Assembly: GCA_026390165.1 (NCBI GenBank)
Contig: JAPLGM010000022.1
Coordinates: forward strand, 1-64,000
DNA from: Campylobacterales bacterium
GTDB taxonomy: Bacteria; Campylobacterota; Campylobacteria; Campylobacterales; Sulfurimonadaceae
Direction of reading: 5' to 3'
Length of the DNA stretch: 64,000 nucleotides
Part shown: positions 1-7,922 of the stretch, in pieces
How the letters are laid out: each line of letters starts with the position of its first letter
Position numbering within the stretch: position 1 is the stretch's first letter
Made by a program: the position numbers and the translations under genes
The notes under the pieces: model-generated
What the model saw: the letters and a program-made list of their open reading frames with translations, nothing else
Told to the model about the DNA's origin: nothing
Databases searched by the model: none

Positions 1-47
1 GGAGACGATTTCCCACCGCTAAATCGCGTCGGAATTTTTAGCGTTTC

Positions 48-139
48 TTCCGAATACTCACCGTTGAGCCTTCCGAATCATTTCCGTCGCACCTTCCGAA
101 TGTTCACCGACGCGCTTTCCGGATGTTTCCGACGTCAGC
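48..139. repeat. Four 23-bp GC-rich tandem repeats, possible insertion-element end
   Basis: Four imperfect copies start at 48, 71, 94 and 117, an exact 23-bp period, each opening with TTCCGAAT (TTCCGGAT in the fourth) and mostly followed by a TCACCG-like core. The stretch is clearly richer in G+C than the AT-rich sequence that follows. Multiple short terminal repeats of this kind are typical of IS21-family ends, but no transposase lies inside the window, so the assignment is an inference. The repeats stop abruptly where the first gene begins. Confidence 0.4.
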
Positions 140-141
140 AG

Positions 142-1011
142 ATGCTTCAAGTTTCAGGGCAATTTAATGAAATGTTGTCGCAAATGAAACAAGATTTTAA
201 TAGTAGTGATTATGATTTTAACCAGTCTAAGGTAGATCTTGAGCCTATGATTCTTAAAGCAAAGGGTGAACTGACATCAGCTGAAATTGAAAGAATAAAA
301 AAAGTCCAAGAAGAAGCAAAAGAAGTAGATGAAACGTATAGAAGGGAGCAAGAGGAGCTTGTAATAAAATATAATTTACCGTATGCTTTAGAAAATAGAG
401 CTTCAAAGTATGTGATCTATTCGCAATCAATGAAAGGAGGTAGCGGAAAAAGTAGCGGATCAACGCCTGCGCCAGTAGTTAAAAAACATCAATCAAATAT
501 TTCTGATTGGCATTTGGAACCAGGAGATATTATGTGGACGGACGGTGCCGGAGGTATAGGACATATGGCAATTTTTACCACTTACAACAATTGTGCAGTC
601 AAAAATATTTGGCACGAAGATTTATCAATTGTTGAAGCAAATACGGGTGGTGTCAAAGAAATAACATCTGAGTTTGAGTTGATTAAATGGCAAAATTTAT
701 ACGATACCGTTCGTTCGTATTATTATAGCAATGGGACAAACTATGATATGGCAACGAGTTCTATGAGTGATGCCAGGAGACGAACGATTGTAAAATTTGC
801 ACGGGCTAAAATAGGGCAACCTTACAATTGGAATTTTTTCAATAAAAAGGCAGATGATAAAACGTACTGCTCGCAATTAGTCTACAGCGTATATAGAGAC
901 AGCTGGATGGAACCGATTGATCTCGATAGCAATGGTGGGTTTATTGTGTGGCCAAGTGATATTATTAACCATAAAAATATCGTTATGCGAGATCAAACGA
1001 GGAAAATATGA
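142..1011 (+). CDS. NlpC/P60 (YiiX-like) cysteine hydrolase, probably 5'-truncated
   Basis: The C-terminal half looks like a YiiX/YebB-type permuted NlpC/P60 (papain-like) hydrolase. It has a GHMAIF segment carrying the probable catalytic His, then ARAKIGQPYNW, and a TYCSQLVY segment carrying the probable nucleophilic Cys. Such enzymes cleave peptide or amide bonds, often in cell-wall or lipid substrates. The N-terminal part (roughly residues 1-110 from this start) is charged and probably helical or coiled coil. The frame is open upstream to a TTG at 64, but those codons lie in the GC-rich repeats. I chose the ATG at 142, where composition changes; no convincing ribosome-binding site precedes it, so the original 5' end has probably been lost to an insertion. 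The stop overlaps the next start by 4 bp. No signal peptide is visible in what remains. Confidence 0.6.
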   Translation: MLQVSGQFNEMLSQMKQDFNSSDYDFNQSKVDLEPMILKAKGELTSAEIERIKKVQEEAKEVDETYRREQEELVIKYNLPYALENRASKYVIYSQSMKGGSGKSSGSTPAPVVKKHQSNISDWHLEPGDIMWTDGAGGIGHMAIFTTYNNCAVKNIWHEDLSIVEANTGGVKEITSEFELIKWQNLYDTVRSYYYSNGTNYDMATSSMSDARRRTIVKFARAKIGQPYNWNFFNKKADDKTYCSQLVYSVYRDSWMEPIDLDSNGGFIVWPSDIINHKNIVMRDQTRKI

Positions 1012-2222
1012 TGGACTACAAAGTATGGATTGTTACAATTTCTCTTTTATTAATGACAAGTGGGTGCAGCACTAAAGAGGGACGAGCGGAGGTCAAAGAG
1101 TGCGCTAACAGCTTTGTGGTTTCAGATACGGAAAATATCTTTCTTTTTGAATACGATACCGACACGTCTAGCATTATCAAGCGTATGGAGTACAAACCAA
1201 AGGATGTATTTAGTCAGGCAACATACAGCTGCGAACTTCAAAAAATAATTATTGCGTATTCTTATAGAGGGATTAGTCGCGGCACTGGAGGTCTTGAGGT
1301 TGTGGATATGAACAAAAAAAGTTACCATAAAAATATTAAAGACTGTCCAGGAGGAAGTTTTATTCCCTATAAAAATGGTTTATTGGTCGATACCAGTATT
1401 TTTCATGCCGAGTTCCCGATAAAAGAGCTTGGGGATATTCCCGATATACGGGAGTCTGACGGAAAAGAAATTTTTATTTATACGCACTATATCACATTAA
1501 AGGACATTGATAACGGTACTTTTTCTCCCACCAAGTCCTATCGGATTCGACCCCGTTTGGGGGAAGGTACCCATGTTTATGGCAACCATTTGTATGGTTC
1601 TCGTGATGGACATCTCTATAAGGTCGATTTGGAAACGGGCAAACGGGAACTCTACAGTGATTTTACAACTACCTTCAATTTATTTTTAGAGAGCGAGGAA
1701 GAGAGTTTTTATGTTCCGAAGTTAAAGGAAAAACCTATCGTATGCGAACATGGAGAACACGGTGACTTTAATGAAAGCCAAATGCCAAAAGAGTGGCAAA
1801 AGTCTGCAAAAATATGGAATAGCATGGAAGATAACGCTCTGTACCGATTTCACAAGGATAGCAAAAACGGTCAGTGGAAACACGACAAATATACGGATCT
1901 GCCGGATGGGATTCGATTCAGGATGGTAGTGGGCGATGATATATTCTTTTTTACCAATAATAAAAAAGTGTTAAAAATCAACCCTGTTACGGGCGCTAAA
2001 GCACAATATCCGTTTGAATTTAGCAATACCTTTTCAAGCATTAATTATATAGAAAATCATTTTGTAGTGTTGGTACCAAAGAAAAACGGGACGAGCGTAT
2101 ATATAATAAAAAAAGATTTTTCCAAAATGTTGGCTCCATTTCATATAGACTATTTTGCGACGCATGTTGGCGGAATATCGACTCATCTTAACTATCATGA
2201 GCATGCGGCACTTAGAGAATGA
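1008..2222 (+). CDS. Predicted lipoprotein, possible beta-propeller
   Basis: A 404-residue protein with a hydrophobic N-terminus ending in MTSGC, a plausible lipobox, so it is probably a lipidated exported protein. The body has repeated short segments such as GNHLYGSRDGHLYKVDLETG and FTNNKKVLKINPVTG, which resemble blades of WD/PQQ-type beta-propellers. I recognise no family with confidence. It starts inside the stop of the hydrolase gene and its stop overlaps the next gene, so the three genes form one translationally coupled accessory operon. Confidence 0.55.
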   Translation: MMDYKVWIVTISLLLMTSGCSTKEGRAEVKECANSFVVSDTENIFLFEYDTDTSSIIKRMEYKPKDVFSQATYSCELQKIIIAYSYRGISRGTGGLEVVDMNKKSYHKNIKDCPGGSFIPYKNGLLVDTSIFHAEFPIKELGDIPDIRESDGKEIFIYTHYITLKDIDNGTFSPTKSYRIRPRLGEGTHVYGNHLYGSRDGHLYKVDLETGKRELYSDFTTTFNLFLESEEESFYVPKLKEKPIVCEHGEHGDFNESQMPKEWQKSAKIWNSMEDNALYRFHKDSKNGQWKHDKYTDLPDGIRFRMVVGDDIFFFTNNKKVLKINPVTGAKAQYPFEFSNTFSSINYIENHFVVLVPKKNGTSVYIIKKDFSKMLAPFHIDYFATHVGGISTHLNYHEHAALRE

Positions 2223-2614
2223 GACGTATTCTACTAATAACTCTCTTGATGTTTTGTAGTGCTGATGCTACTGAAGTGCTGTATTGGTTTGATGAAGATC
2301 GAAAAACATATGTGAAGAGAGAGTATTTTGATGCAAAATTAGATGCTTATGTGTACGCATCATCGCATACATCTTCTAAAAAAATGGTATTAACACAAGG
2401 AATTGTCATTTGTTTTTTGGATACGCCGAGCGAATTTGTTCTAAAAGAAATAGAAAGTGCTTATTCTCTTGTACAGATCAAAAAAATAGATATTGGAACT
2501 TCCTATTATCTTTTTAAAGTAAAAGATAAGGAAAAATCATTATCGATTGCAAATGAAATAAAAAAGGATAAAAGAATTCGATATGCTTATCCTGATTGGC
2601 AAATAATTTTCTAA
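2219..2614 (+). CDS. Exported orphan S8-protease prodomain-like protein
   Basis: A 131-residue protein with a Sec signal peptide (about residues 1-17). The C-terminal part, with ALTERNATING strand-helix character and the ending IANEIKKDKRIRYAYPDWQ, strongly resembles the N-terminal prodomain of subtilisin-family (S8, fervidolysin-like) proteases, where the last residues pass through the active site. No protease domain follows in this protein. It may be an inhibitor or chaperone for a separately encoded S8 protease, or half of a split pair with the truncated lipoprotein gene immediately downstream (TAATG overlap). Start and operon position are well supported; function is inferred. Confidence 0.55.
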   Translation: MRRILLITLLMFCSADATEVLYWFDEDRKTYVKREYFDAKLDAYVYASSHTSSKKMVLTQGIVICFLDTPSEFVLKEIESAYSLVQIKKIDIGTSYYLFKVKDKEKSLSIANEIKKDKRIRYAYPDWQIIF

Positions 2615-2880
2615 TGAAAGAGTTTTGGCTATGTTTTTTATTGGCATTAATCTTATACGGTTGTAAAAGTGAAGATACACAAAATGACTACGTGGAAGAT
2701 CCTCTTCGTATTTTAGCTTATTGTTTTTTAAAAAACTCCGCCGCTTCCTCTTCATCATCGCTTAGGGTGGCAAATTCATTATCATTGGCTATTTTATCCT
2801 TGATGATGTTAGCGCAATACTCAAATCCCAGCTTTTGCGCCACTTCTAACTCAAAGACAAATCCCAAACCGCTAAACTGA
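2614..2880 (+). pseudogene. 5' fragment of a lipoprotein gene, broken by the opposing gene
   Basis: The ATG overlaps the preceding stop (TAATG). The first 17 residues form a clean lipoprotein signal ending LILYGC, followed by a charged linker with EDPL. From about 2718 onward the frame runs antisense through the real gene on the minus strand, and the translated Ser-rich stretch is an artefact of that overlap. I conclude that only about 35 genuine codons remain and the rest was lost at a junction near 2715. S8-protease lipoproteins often have a DPL segment at this point, so the lost part may have been the protease partner of the upstream prodomain, but this is speculative. Confidence 0.4.
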
Positions 2881-3356
2881 TACGGCTCCTCTTGTTCAAT
2901 ACACAATAAAATCCCCTCACACTCTTTTTCAAATGTATCGACAAGTTCACGGTAGAGGATATGAAACTCTGTCGCATGCCACCCAATCGTTTCGAGTGTT
3001 TTATCCGAAAATTCTGCAATTCCATCCCCTGACGTATCATCATAGAGGGCGCGAAGACGGTTGAATCCGATAATGTTTTGCCATGCACCTGAGGCTTTGA
3101 TAAGGATTCGATCATCATCTTCAACAATACGGTACTCTTTCCCTAAAATTTCGGTGATAGGGCGAGAAAGATTAGTGGATAGAGGGGAAATAGGAGGAAT
3201 TGACCCCTCATAAATGGAAATGAGATCATTAGGAAATGGTTCGTACACCACGGCACCGTTGTAACAGATAGCAAATTTCTTATGGGAATTGAGAGCGTGG
3301 AGTAAATCAGAGCGCTCTACGATGATTATTTCTTTAAATAAATTAAACTTTTTCAT
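2718..3356 (-). CDS. Conserved hypothetical protein (212 aa)
   Basis: A soluble acidic protein with no signal peptide or membrane segment and no motif I can assign. The C-terminus is very acidic (SDDEEEAAEFF). It has its own leader and faces ilvC divergently across about 165 bp. Codon usage resembles the housekeeping genes to the right more than the accessory patch to the left, so it probably marks the edge of the core chromosome. Function unknown. Confidence 0.6.
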   Translation of the reverse strand: MKKFNLFKEIIIVERSDLLHALNSHKKFAICYNGAVVYEPFPNDLISIYEGSIPPISPLSTNLSRPITEILGKEYRIVEDDDRILIKASGAWQNIIGFNRLRALYDDTSGDGIAEFSDKTLETIGWHATEFHILYRELVDTFEKECEGILLCIEQEEPYQFSGLGFVFELEVAQKLGFEYCANIIKDKIANDNEFATLSDDEEEAAEFFKKQ

Positions 3357-3471
3357 AAAAAATCCTCATTTTTTTGATGAATTGTATCGAATGGTTTATC
3401 GAAAAGGCTAAAGAGAAAATTTAAGCGATGAGACTAAGGGGATACTTATTTTACTTTTTAGGTAAATGGGG

Positions 3472-3477
3472 TATAAT
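3472..3477 (+). promoter_or_regulatory. Predicted -10 box (TATAAT) for ilvC
   Basis: A perfect TATAAT lies 45 bp before the ilvC ATG, preceded by a T-rich stretch (TTATTTTACTTTTTAGG) as is usual for sigma-70 promoters in this phylum, which lean on the -10 box rather than the -35. The ilvC ribosome-binding site is AAGGA just before the ATG. Confidence 0.6.
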
Positions 3478-3491
3478 CCGCAAAATTTTAA

Positions 3492-4544
<1,053 letters not shown>

Positions 4545-4556
4545 TTTACTTTTTAC

Positions 4557-4576
4557 AAGCACCTTTTCGGGTGCTT
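4557..4576 (+). terminator. Hairpin after ilvC
   Basis: AAGCACC and GGTGCTT form a perfect 7-bp stem with a TTTTCG loop, 13 bp after the ilvC stop. The tail is only weakly T-rich, so termination may be partial. Confidence 0.55.
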
Positions 4577-4598
4577 ATTCCACTATAAGTTCTTTCCA

Positions 4599-5630
4599 AT
4601 GCACAAACGTCCTTTTTCTTTTCGATTTCTTTTTTCCCTTAAACATTTAGCCCTTTTTTTGTCTTTTTTTACCCTTATGGTAACCGTTGGACTCATTGGC
4701 TACACGATTGGTCTGAATCAAACGCAAACAAAATTTGAGGATGAACATCAAGAAAATATTTTGTTGAGAGAAAAAATCAAAAAAAGCGCTACTATTGATA
4801 GGCAAGCTAATTTAGTTCAAGAGGGTGAGGTTAAAAAACACGAAGATGAAATCCGTCATTTAAAAGAGAAGCTCAAAAAAATATGTGTTGAAAAAAAAGT
4901 GGTAGAAGCCAATCACGAATATGCCCCTAAAGATAAGAATGCAATGCCGCCTAAGGGACAGGTAAGAGCTATACCATTAAGTAAACCCTCCACTGCGAAA
5001 CTAGTGATTATTATGGATGATATCTCCTATGCACGAGATGTTAAAGCGGTCCATTCTTTGGGATTGCCCCTCGTACTGTCGTTTTTACCACCGAGTCCAT
5101 GTCACCCTGAGTCGGCGAAATTAGCGGCTAAAGAGAGCAGTTATATGGTCCATTTTCCAATGCAAGCTGTCGCATTTAATGATGAAGAACCCGATACTTT
5201 GCATGTAGGTGACAGTGAGGAGAAAATTGCCAGTCGGATTGTACAGCTAAAACGTCTTTATCCAAAAGTGCGCTATATGAACAATCATACGGGATCGAAA
5301 TTTACTTCAGATAAAGAGTCGATGGAAAAATTGATGCCACTTCTTAAAAAAGATGGGATTATTTTTGTGGACAGTCGCACGATTGGAACGACAAAAATTC
5401 CACAAGTTTCCAAAGAACTTGGGTTACGCTATTTGGGGCGCGATGTTTTTTTGGATGACCGCGATGGAGTGGCGAATATCAAAAAACAAATACGTGAGGC
5501 AGTTGCAGTGGCAAAACGTCATGGAAGCGCCATTGCTATAGGTCATCCCCGTCCGGATACCCTTGAAGCACTACGACAATCCAAGGGACTTTTAGGGGAA
5601 ATTCAGTTGGTTGGTATTGATAAAATATGA
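4599..5630 (+). CDS. Divergent polysaccharide deacetylase family protein
   Basis: A 343-residue membrane-anchored protein: short cytoplasmic head, one membrane helix (about residues 15-38), a coiled-coil linker (about 45-110), then a divergent polysaccharide deacetylase (YibQ/DUF610-like) domain from about 130 to the end. Family hallmarks seen are KLVIIMDDISYA, LSFLPPSPCHP, YMVHFPMQA, MNNHTGSKFT and AIAIGHPRP. The domain should face the periplasm and act on cell-envelope glycans, though the substrate of this family is not established. The stop overlaps the pcm start by 4 bp (ATGA), so the two are translationally coupled. Confidence 0.8.
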   Translation: MHKRPFSFRFLFSLKHLALFLSFFTLMVTVGLIGYTIGLNQTQTKFEDEHQENILLREKIKKSATIDRQANLVQEGEVKKHEDEIRHLKEKLKKICVEKKVVEANHEYAPKDKNAMPPKGQVRAIPLSKPSTAKLVIIMDDISYARDVKAVHSLGLPLVLSFLPPSPCHPESAKLAAKESSYMVHFPMQAVAFNDEEPDTLHVGDSEEKIASRIVQLKRLYPKVRYMNNHTGSKFTSDKESMEKLMPLLKKDGIIFVDSRTIGTTKIPQVSKELGLRYLGRDVFLDDRDGVANIKKQIREAVAVAKRHGSAIAIGHPRPDTLEALRQSKGLLGEIQLVGIDKI

Positions 5631-6253
5631 AAACGAATCAACAGCTTATCGATCATTTGATCCAAGCAGGGGTACTTTCTTCTCCTCTCGTAATTGATGC
5701 ATTTCGAGTGTGTGACCGTCGCCTATTTGTCCCTGAACGCTTATCTGCGGAAGCGTATGAGAATTATCCTCTTTCCATTGGAGCAGGGCAGACTATTTCA
5801 CAGCCCTATACCGTTGCACTTATGTTAGAGCTTCTCCATCCTCTTAAGGGGCAGAAGATACTTGATATTGGATCAGGCTCAGGATGGACAACTGCTCTGC
5901 TCGCATCAATTGTCGGACAAGAGGGGTTTGTTGAGGGACTTGAGAGAATCCCCTCTTTGGTTGAATACGGTCGGATGAGTTTAAAAAAAATGGGTATCAC
6001 TAACGCATCCATTGCCATGGCGGATCATTCAATGGTTGGAAAACCGGGATCTCTTTATGACCGTATCCTTGTCTCTGCAAGTGCCACCCATTTGCCAAAA
6101 GCCCTATTGGAACAGCTTAACTCAGAGGGGATTCTTGTTATCCCCATTGGAGAGAGTATTTGGCGTATCCAAAAAAATAAAAAGGGAGAATACGAAAGAT
6201 CAGAACTTCATGGATTTCGCTTCGTCCCCCTCATTACTCCACAAATCCCTTAA
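5627..6253 (+). CDS. pcm: Protein-L-isoaspartate O-methyltransferase
   Basis: 208 residues, the usual length for PCMT. It transfers a methyl group from S-adenosylmethionine to isoaspartyl residues in aged proteins, starting their repair. The SAM-binding motif DIGSGSGW is at residues 80-87, and the upstream GAGQTISQPYTVA substrate-loop signature is intact at about 52-64. It is coupled to the deacetylase gene by an ATGA overlap and converges on hsp20 with only 14 bp between stops. Confidence 0.93.
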   Translation: MKTNQQLIDHLIQAGVLSSPLVIDAFRVCDRRLFVPERLSAEAYENYPLSIGAGQTISQPYTVALMLELLHPLKGQKILDIGSGSGWTTALLASIVGQEGFVEGLERIPSLVEYGRMSLKKMGITNASIAMADHSMVGKPGSLYDRILVSASATHLPKALLEQLNSEGILVIPIGESIWRIQKNKKGEYERSELHGFRFVPLITPQIP

Positions 6254-6267
6254 CACGTAATAACCAC

Positions 6268-6696
6268 TTATTTCACTTCGATTTGTTTCGCTGTATCCGA
6301 TGTGAGTGCTTTTTTCGGCAAAGTAATTTCCAAAACACCATCTTTGTTCTCCGCATGGATATTTTCGGCATCAATGTTTTCAGGCACCATGAAACTACGG
6401 GTAAAGCTGCCGAAACTGCTCTCCATTTTATAGTAGTCCTCTTTTTTAATTTCCTCTTTTGTCTTTCGTGTCCCTTTAAGGGTTAAGACATTATTCTCAA
6501 CTTTAACGGTGATGTCCTCTTTTTTTACACCAGGGAGATCGACATCAATATGATAGGCGTACTCCCCCTCTCGGGTATTGATGGAGGGGGTGAAATCCGC
6601 AAGGACATTTTTCGTGAAACTAGATGAGACAAGATCATCAATACGATCCTCAAGTGTTCGTAACTCTTTGAATGGGTCAAAACGGGTAAGTAACAT
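6268..6696 (-). CDS. Small heat-shock protein (Hsp20 family)
   Basis: 142 residues with a short N-terminal arm (FDPFKEL) and a full alpha-crystallin domain (about 37-130) containing the family signatures VDLPGVKKEDI and GVLEITLPK. It is an ATP-independent holdase chaperone that binds unfolding proteins in the cytoplasm. The gene stands alone, reading toward pcm. A 17-bp palindrome sits 46-62 bp upstream of the start and is a candidate heat-shock operator. Confidence 0.92.
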   Translation of the reverse strand: MLLTRFDPFKELRTLEDRIDDLVSSSFTKNVLADFTPSINTREGEYAYHIDVDLPGVKKEDITVKVENNVLTLKGTRKTKEEIKKEDYYKMESSFGSFTRSFMVPENIDAENIHAENKDGVLEITLPKKALTSDTAKQIEVK

Positions 6697-6741
6697 GGAA
6701 TATCCTTCTTAATAAAAAATTTGCAGAAATCACATCCATTC

Positions 6742-6758
6742 ATCATTTTTAAAATGAT
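6742..6758. promoter_or_regulatory. Palindrome upstream of hsp20, candidate operator
   Basis: ATCATTTT and AAAATGAT form a perfect 8-bp inverted repeat around one central base, upstream of the hsp20 start at 6696. The rest of the 293-bp gap between hsp20 and ppk2 is AT-rich and holds no gene that I can see, only this site and the ppk2 promoter. Which protein binds it is unknown; it does not look like a CIRCE element. Confidence 0.4.
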
Positions 6759-6936
6759 TAGTATGAATAAATATTTCTACACAGAAGGATGTTATCTTAC
6801 AGTTCTTTAATAAATAACAAATAATAAATATAAATATTTTAGGTGTTGTCATAAGAATAATATTATTGAAAGACGGTGCAAAAATAGAGTAATACCCTTA
6901 AAAAATGAGTATTATAGAGAAGTGATTCATTTATAT

Positions 6937-6945
6937 TGGTATAAT
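6937..6945 (+). promoter_or_regulatory. Extended -10 promoter for ppk2-sulP
   Basis: TGGTATAAT is a perfect extended -10 element, 45 bp before the ppk2 start, with an expected transcription start near 6952. A strong ribosome-binding site (AAGGGGGAG) lies immediately before the ATG pair at 6990 and 6993. Confidence 0.6.
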
Positions 6946-6989
6946 AGAAAAATAGTTCACAAATGTTATAACATATAAACAAGGGGGAG

Positions 6990-7922
6990 ATGATGGGCGC
7001 AAAAAATTCTATGGTAAAAGATGAAGTTGTTGAAGTTACGAATATTGAAGAGATTGCTCATGATGATCGTCGTAAAACGGCTGAAGAGAATGCACTGGAG
7101 CGACGAAAAAATGCTGAAAAAGAGGAACGTGTTCCTGTTTGGGTTAAAAAATCGGTATTGGAGTATGAAAAAGAGTTAAAAGAGCTTCAAATTGAATTGT
7201 TAAAACTTCAAAATTATGTCAAAGATGAGGGGTTGAAAATTTTAATGATTTTTGAAGGGCGTGATGCTGCGGGTAAGGGGGGGACGATTAAGAGGATTAC
7301 TGAGCATCTTAATCCGCGAGGTGCACGTATTGTAGCCCTTGATAAGCCCTCGGATATTGAAAAAACACAATGGTATTTTCAACGCTACGCCAATCACCTT
7401 CCCAGTGCCGGTGAAATGGTCTTTTTTGATCGTAGTTGGTATAATCGTGCCGGCGTTGAACCTGTAATGGGCTTTTGTACGGAACAACAACATCAGGAGT
7501 TTTTGGATCACGTGGGTGAATTTGAAAAAATGTTGGTTCGATCTGGGATCGTCCTTTTTAAATTTTATTTTTCAGTCTCCAAAAAAATACAAGCTGAACG
7601 GTTTAAAGGGCGTAAAACTGATCCTCTCAAACAGTTTAAACTCTCTCCTGTCGATGCTTCTTCTCAAGATTTATGGGAAAAATATACCGAAGCAAAGCTC
7701 TCTATGCTCAAAGCCTCTCATACGGGGACGGCTCCGTGGATTATTATCCGCTCTGATATTAAGAAAAAAGCCCGTATCAACTGCATTAAGCATGTTTTAT
7801 CCACTATTCAGTATCCTACTAAAAATAAGCTTGATCTTAAAACATCGAAAAAAATTCTAATTTGGGGTGATGAGGAGATTATGTTAATGGAAACAAAATC
7901 AGATAGTCACGCTCGTGCTTAA
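6990..7922 (+). CDS. ppk2: Polyphosphate kinase 2
   Basis: 310 residues. PPK2 enzymes transfer phosphate between polyphosphate and nucleotides, usually making GTP or ATP from polyphosphate. A charged N-terminal extension (about 1-50) precedes the kinase core. The Walker A motif GRDAAGKGG is at 90-98, and the Walker B/lid signature FFDRSWYNRAGVEPVMG at about 145-161; the single PPK2 domain fits class I. The ribosome-binding site abuts the ATG at 6990, so the second ATG at 6993 may be the true start. The stop lies inside the following transporter gene (8-bp overlap), implying translational coupling between polyphosphate metabolism and anion transport. Confidence 0.93.
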   Translation: MMGAKNSMVKDEVVEVTNIEEIAHDDRRKTAEENALERRKNAEKEERVPVWVKKSVLEYEKELKELQIELLKLQNYVKDEGLKILMIFEGRDAAGKGGTIKRITEHLNPRGARIVALDKPSDIEKTQWYFQRYANHLPSAGEMVFFDRSWYNRAGVEPVMGFCTEQQHQEFLDHVGEFEKMLVRSGIVLFKFYFSVSKKIQAERFKGRKTDPLKQFKLSPVDASSQDLWEKYTEAKLSMLKASHTGTAPWIIIRSDIKKKARINCIKHVLSTIQYPTKNKLDLKTSKKILIWGDEEIMLMETKSDSHARA

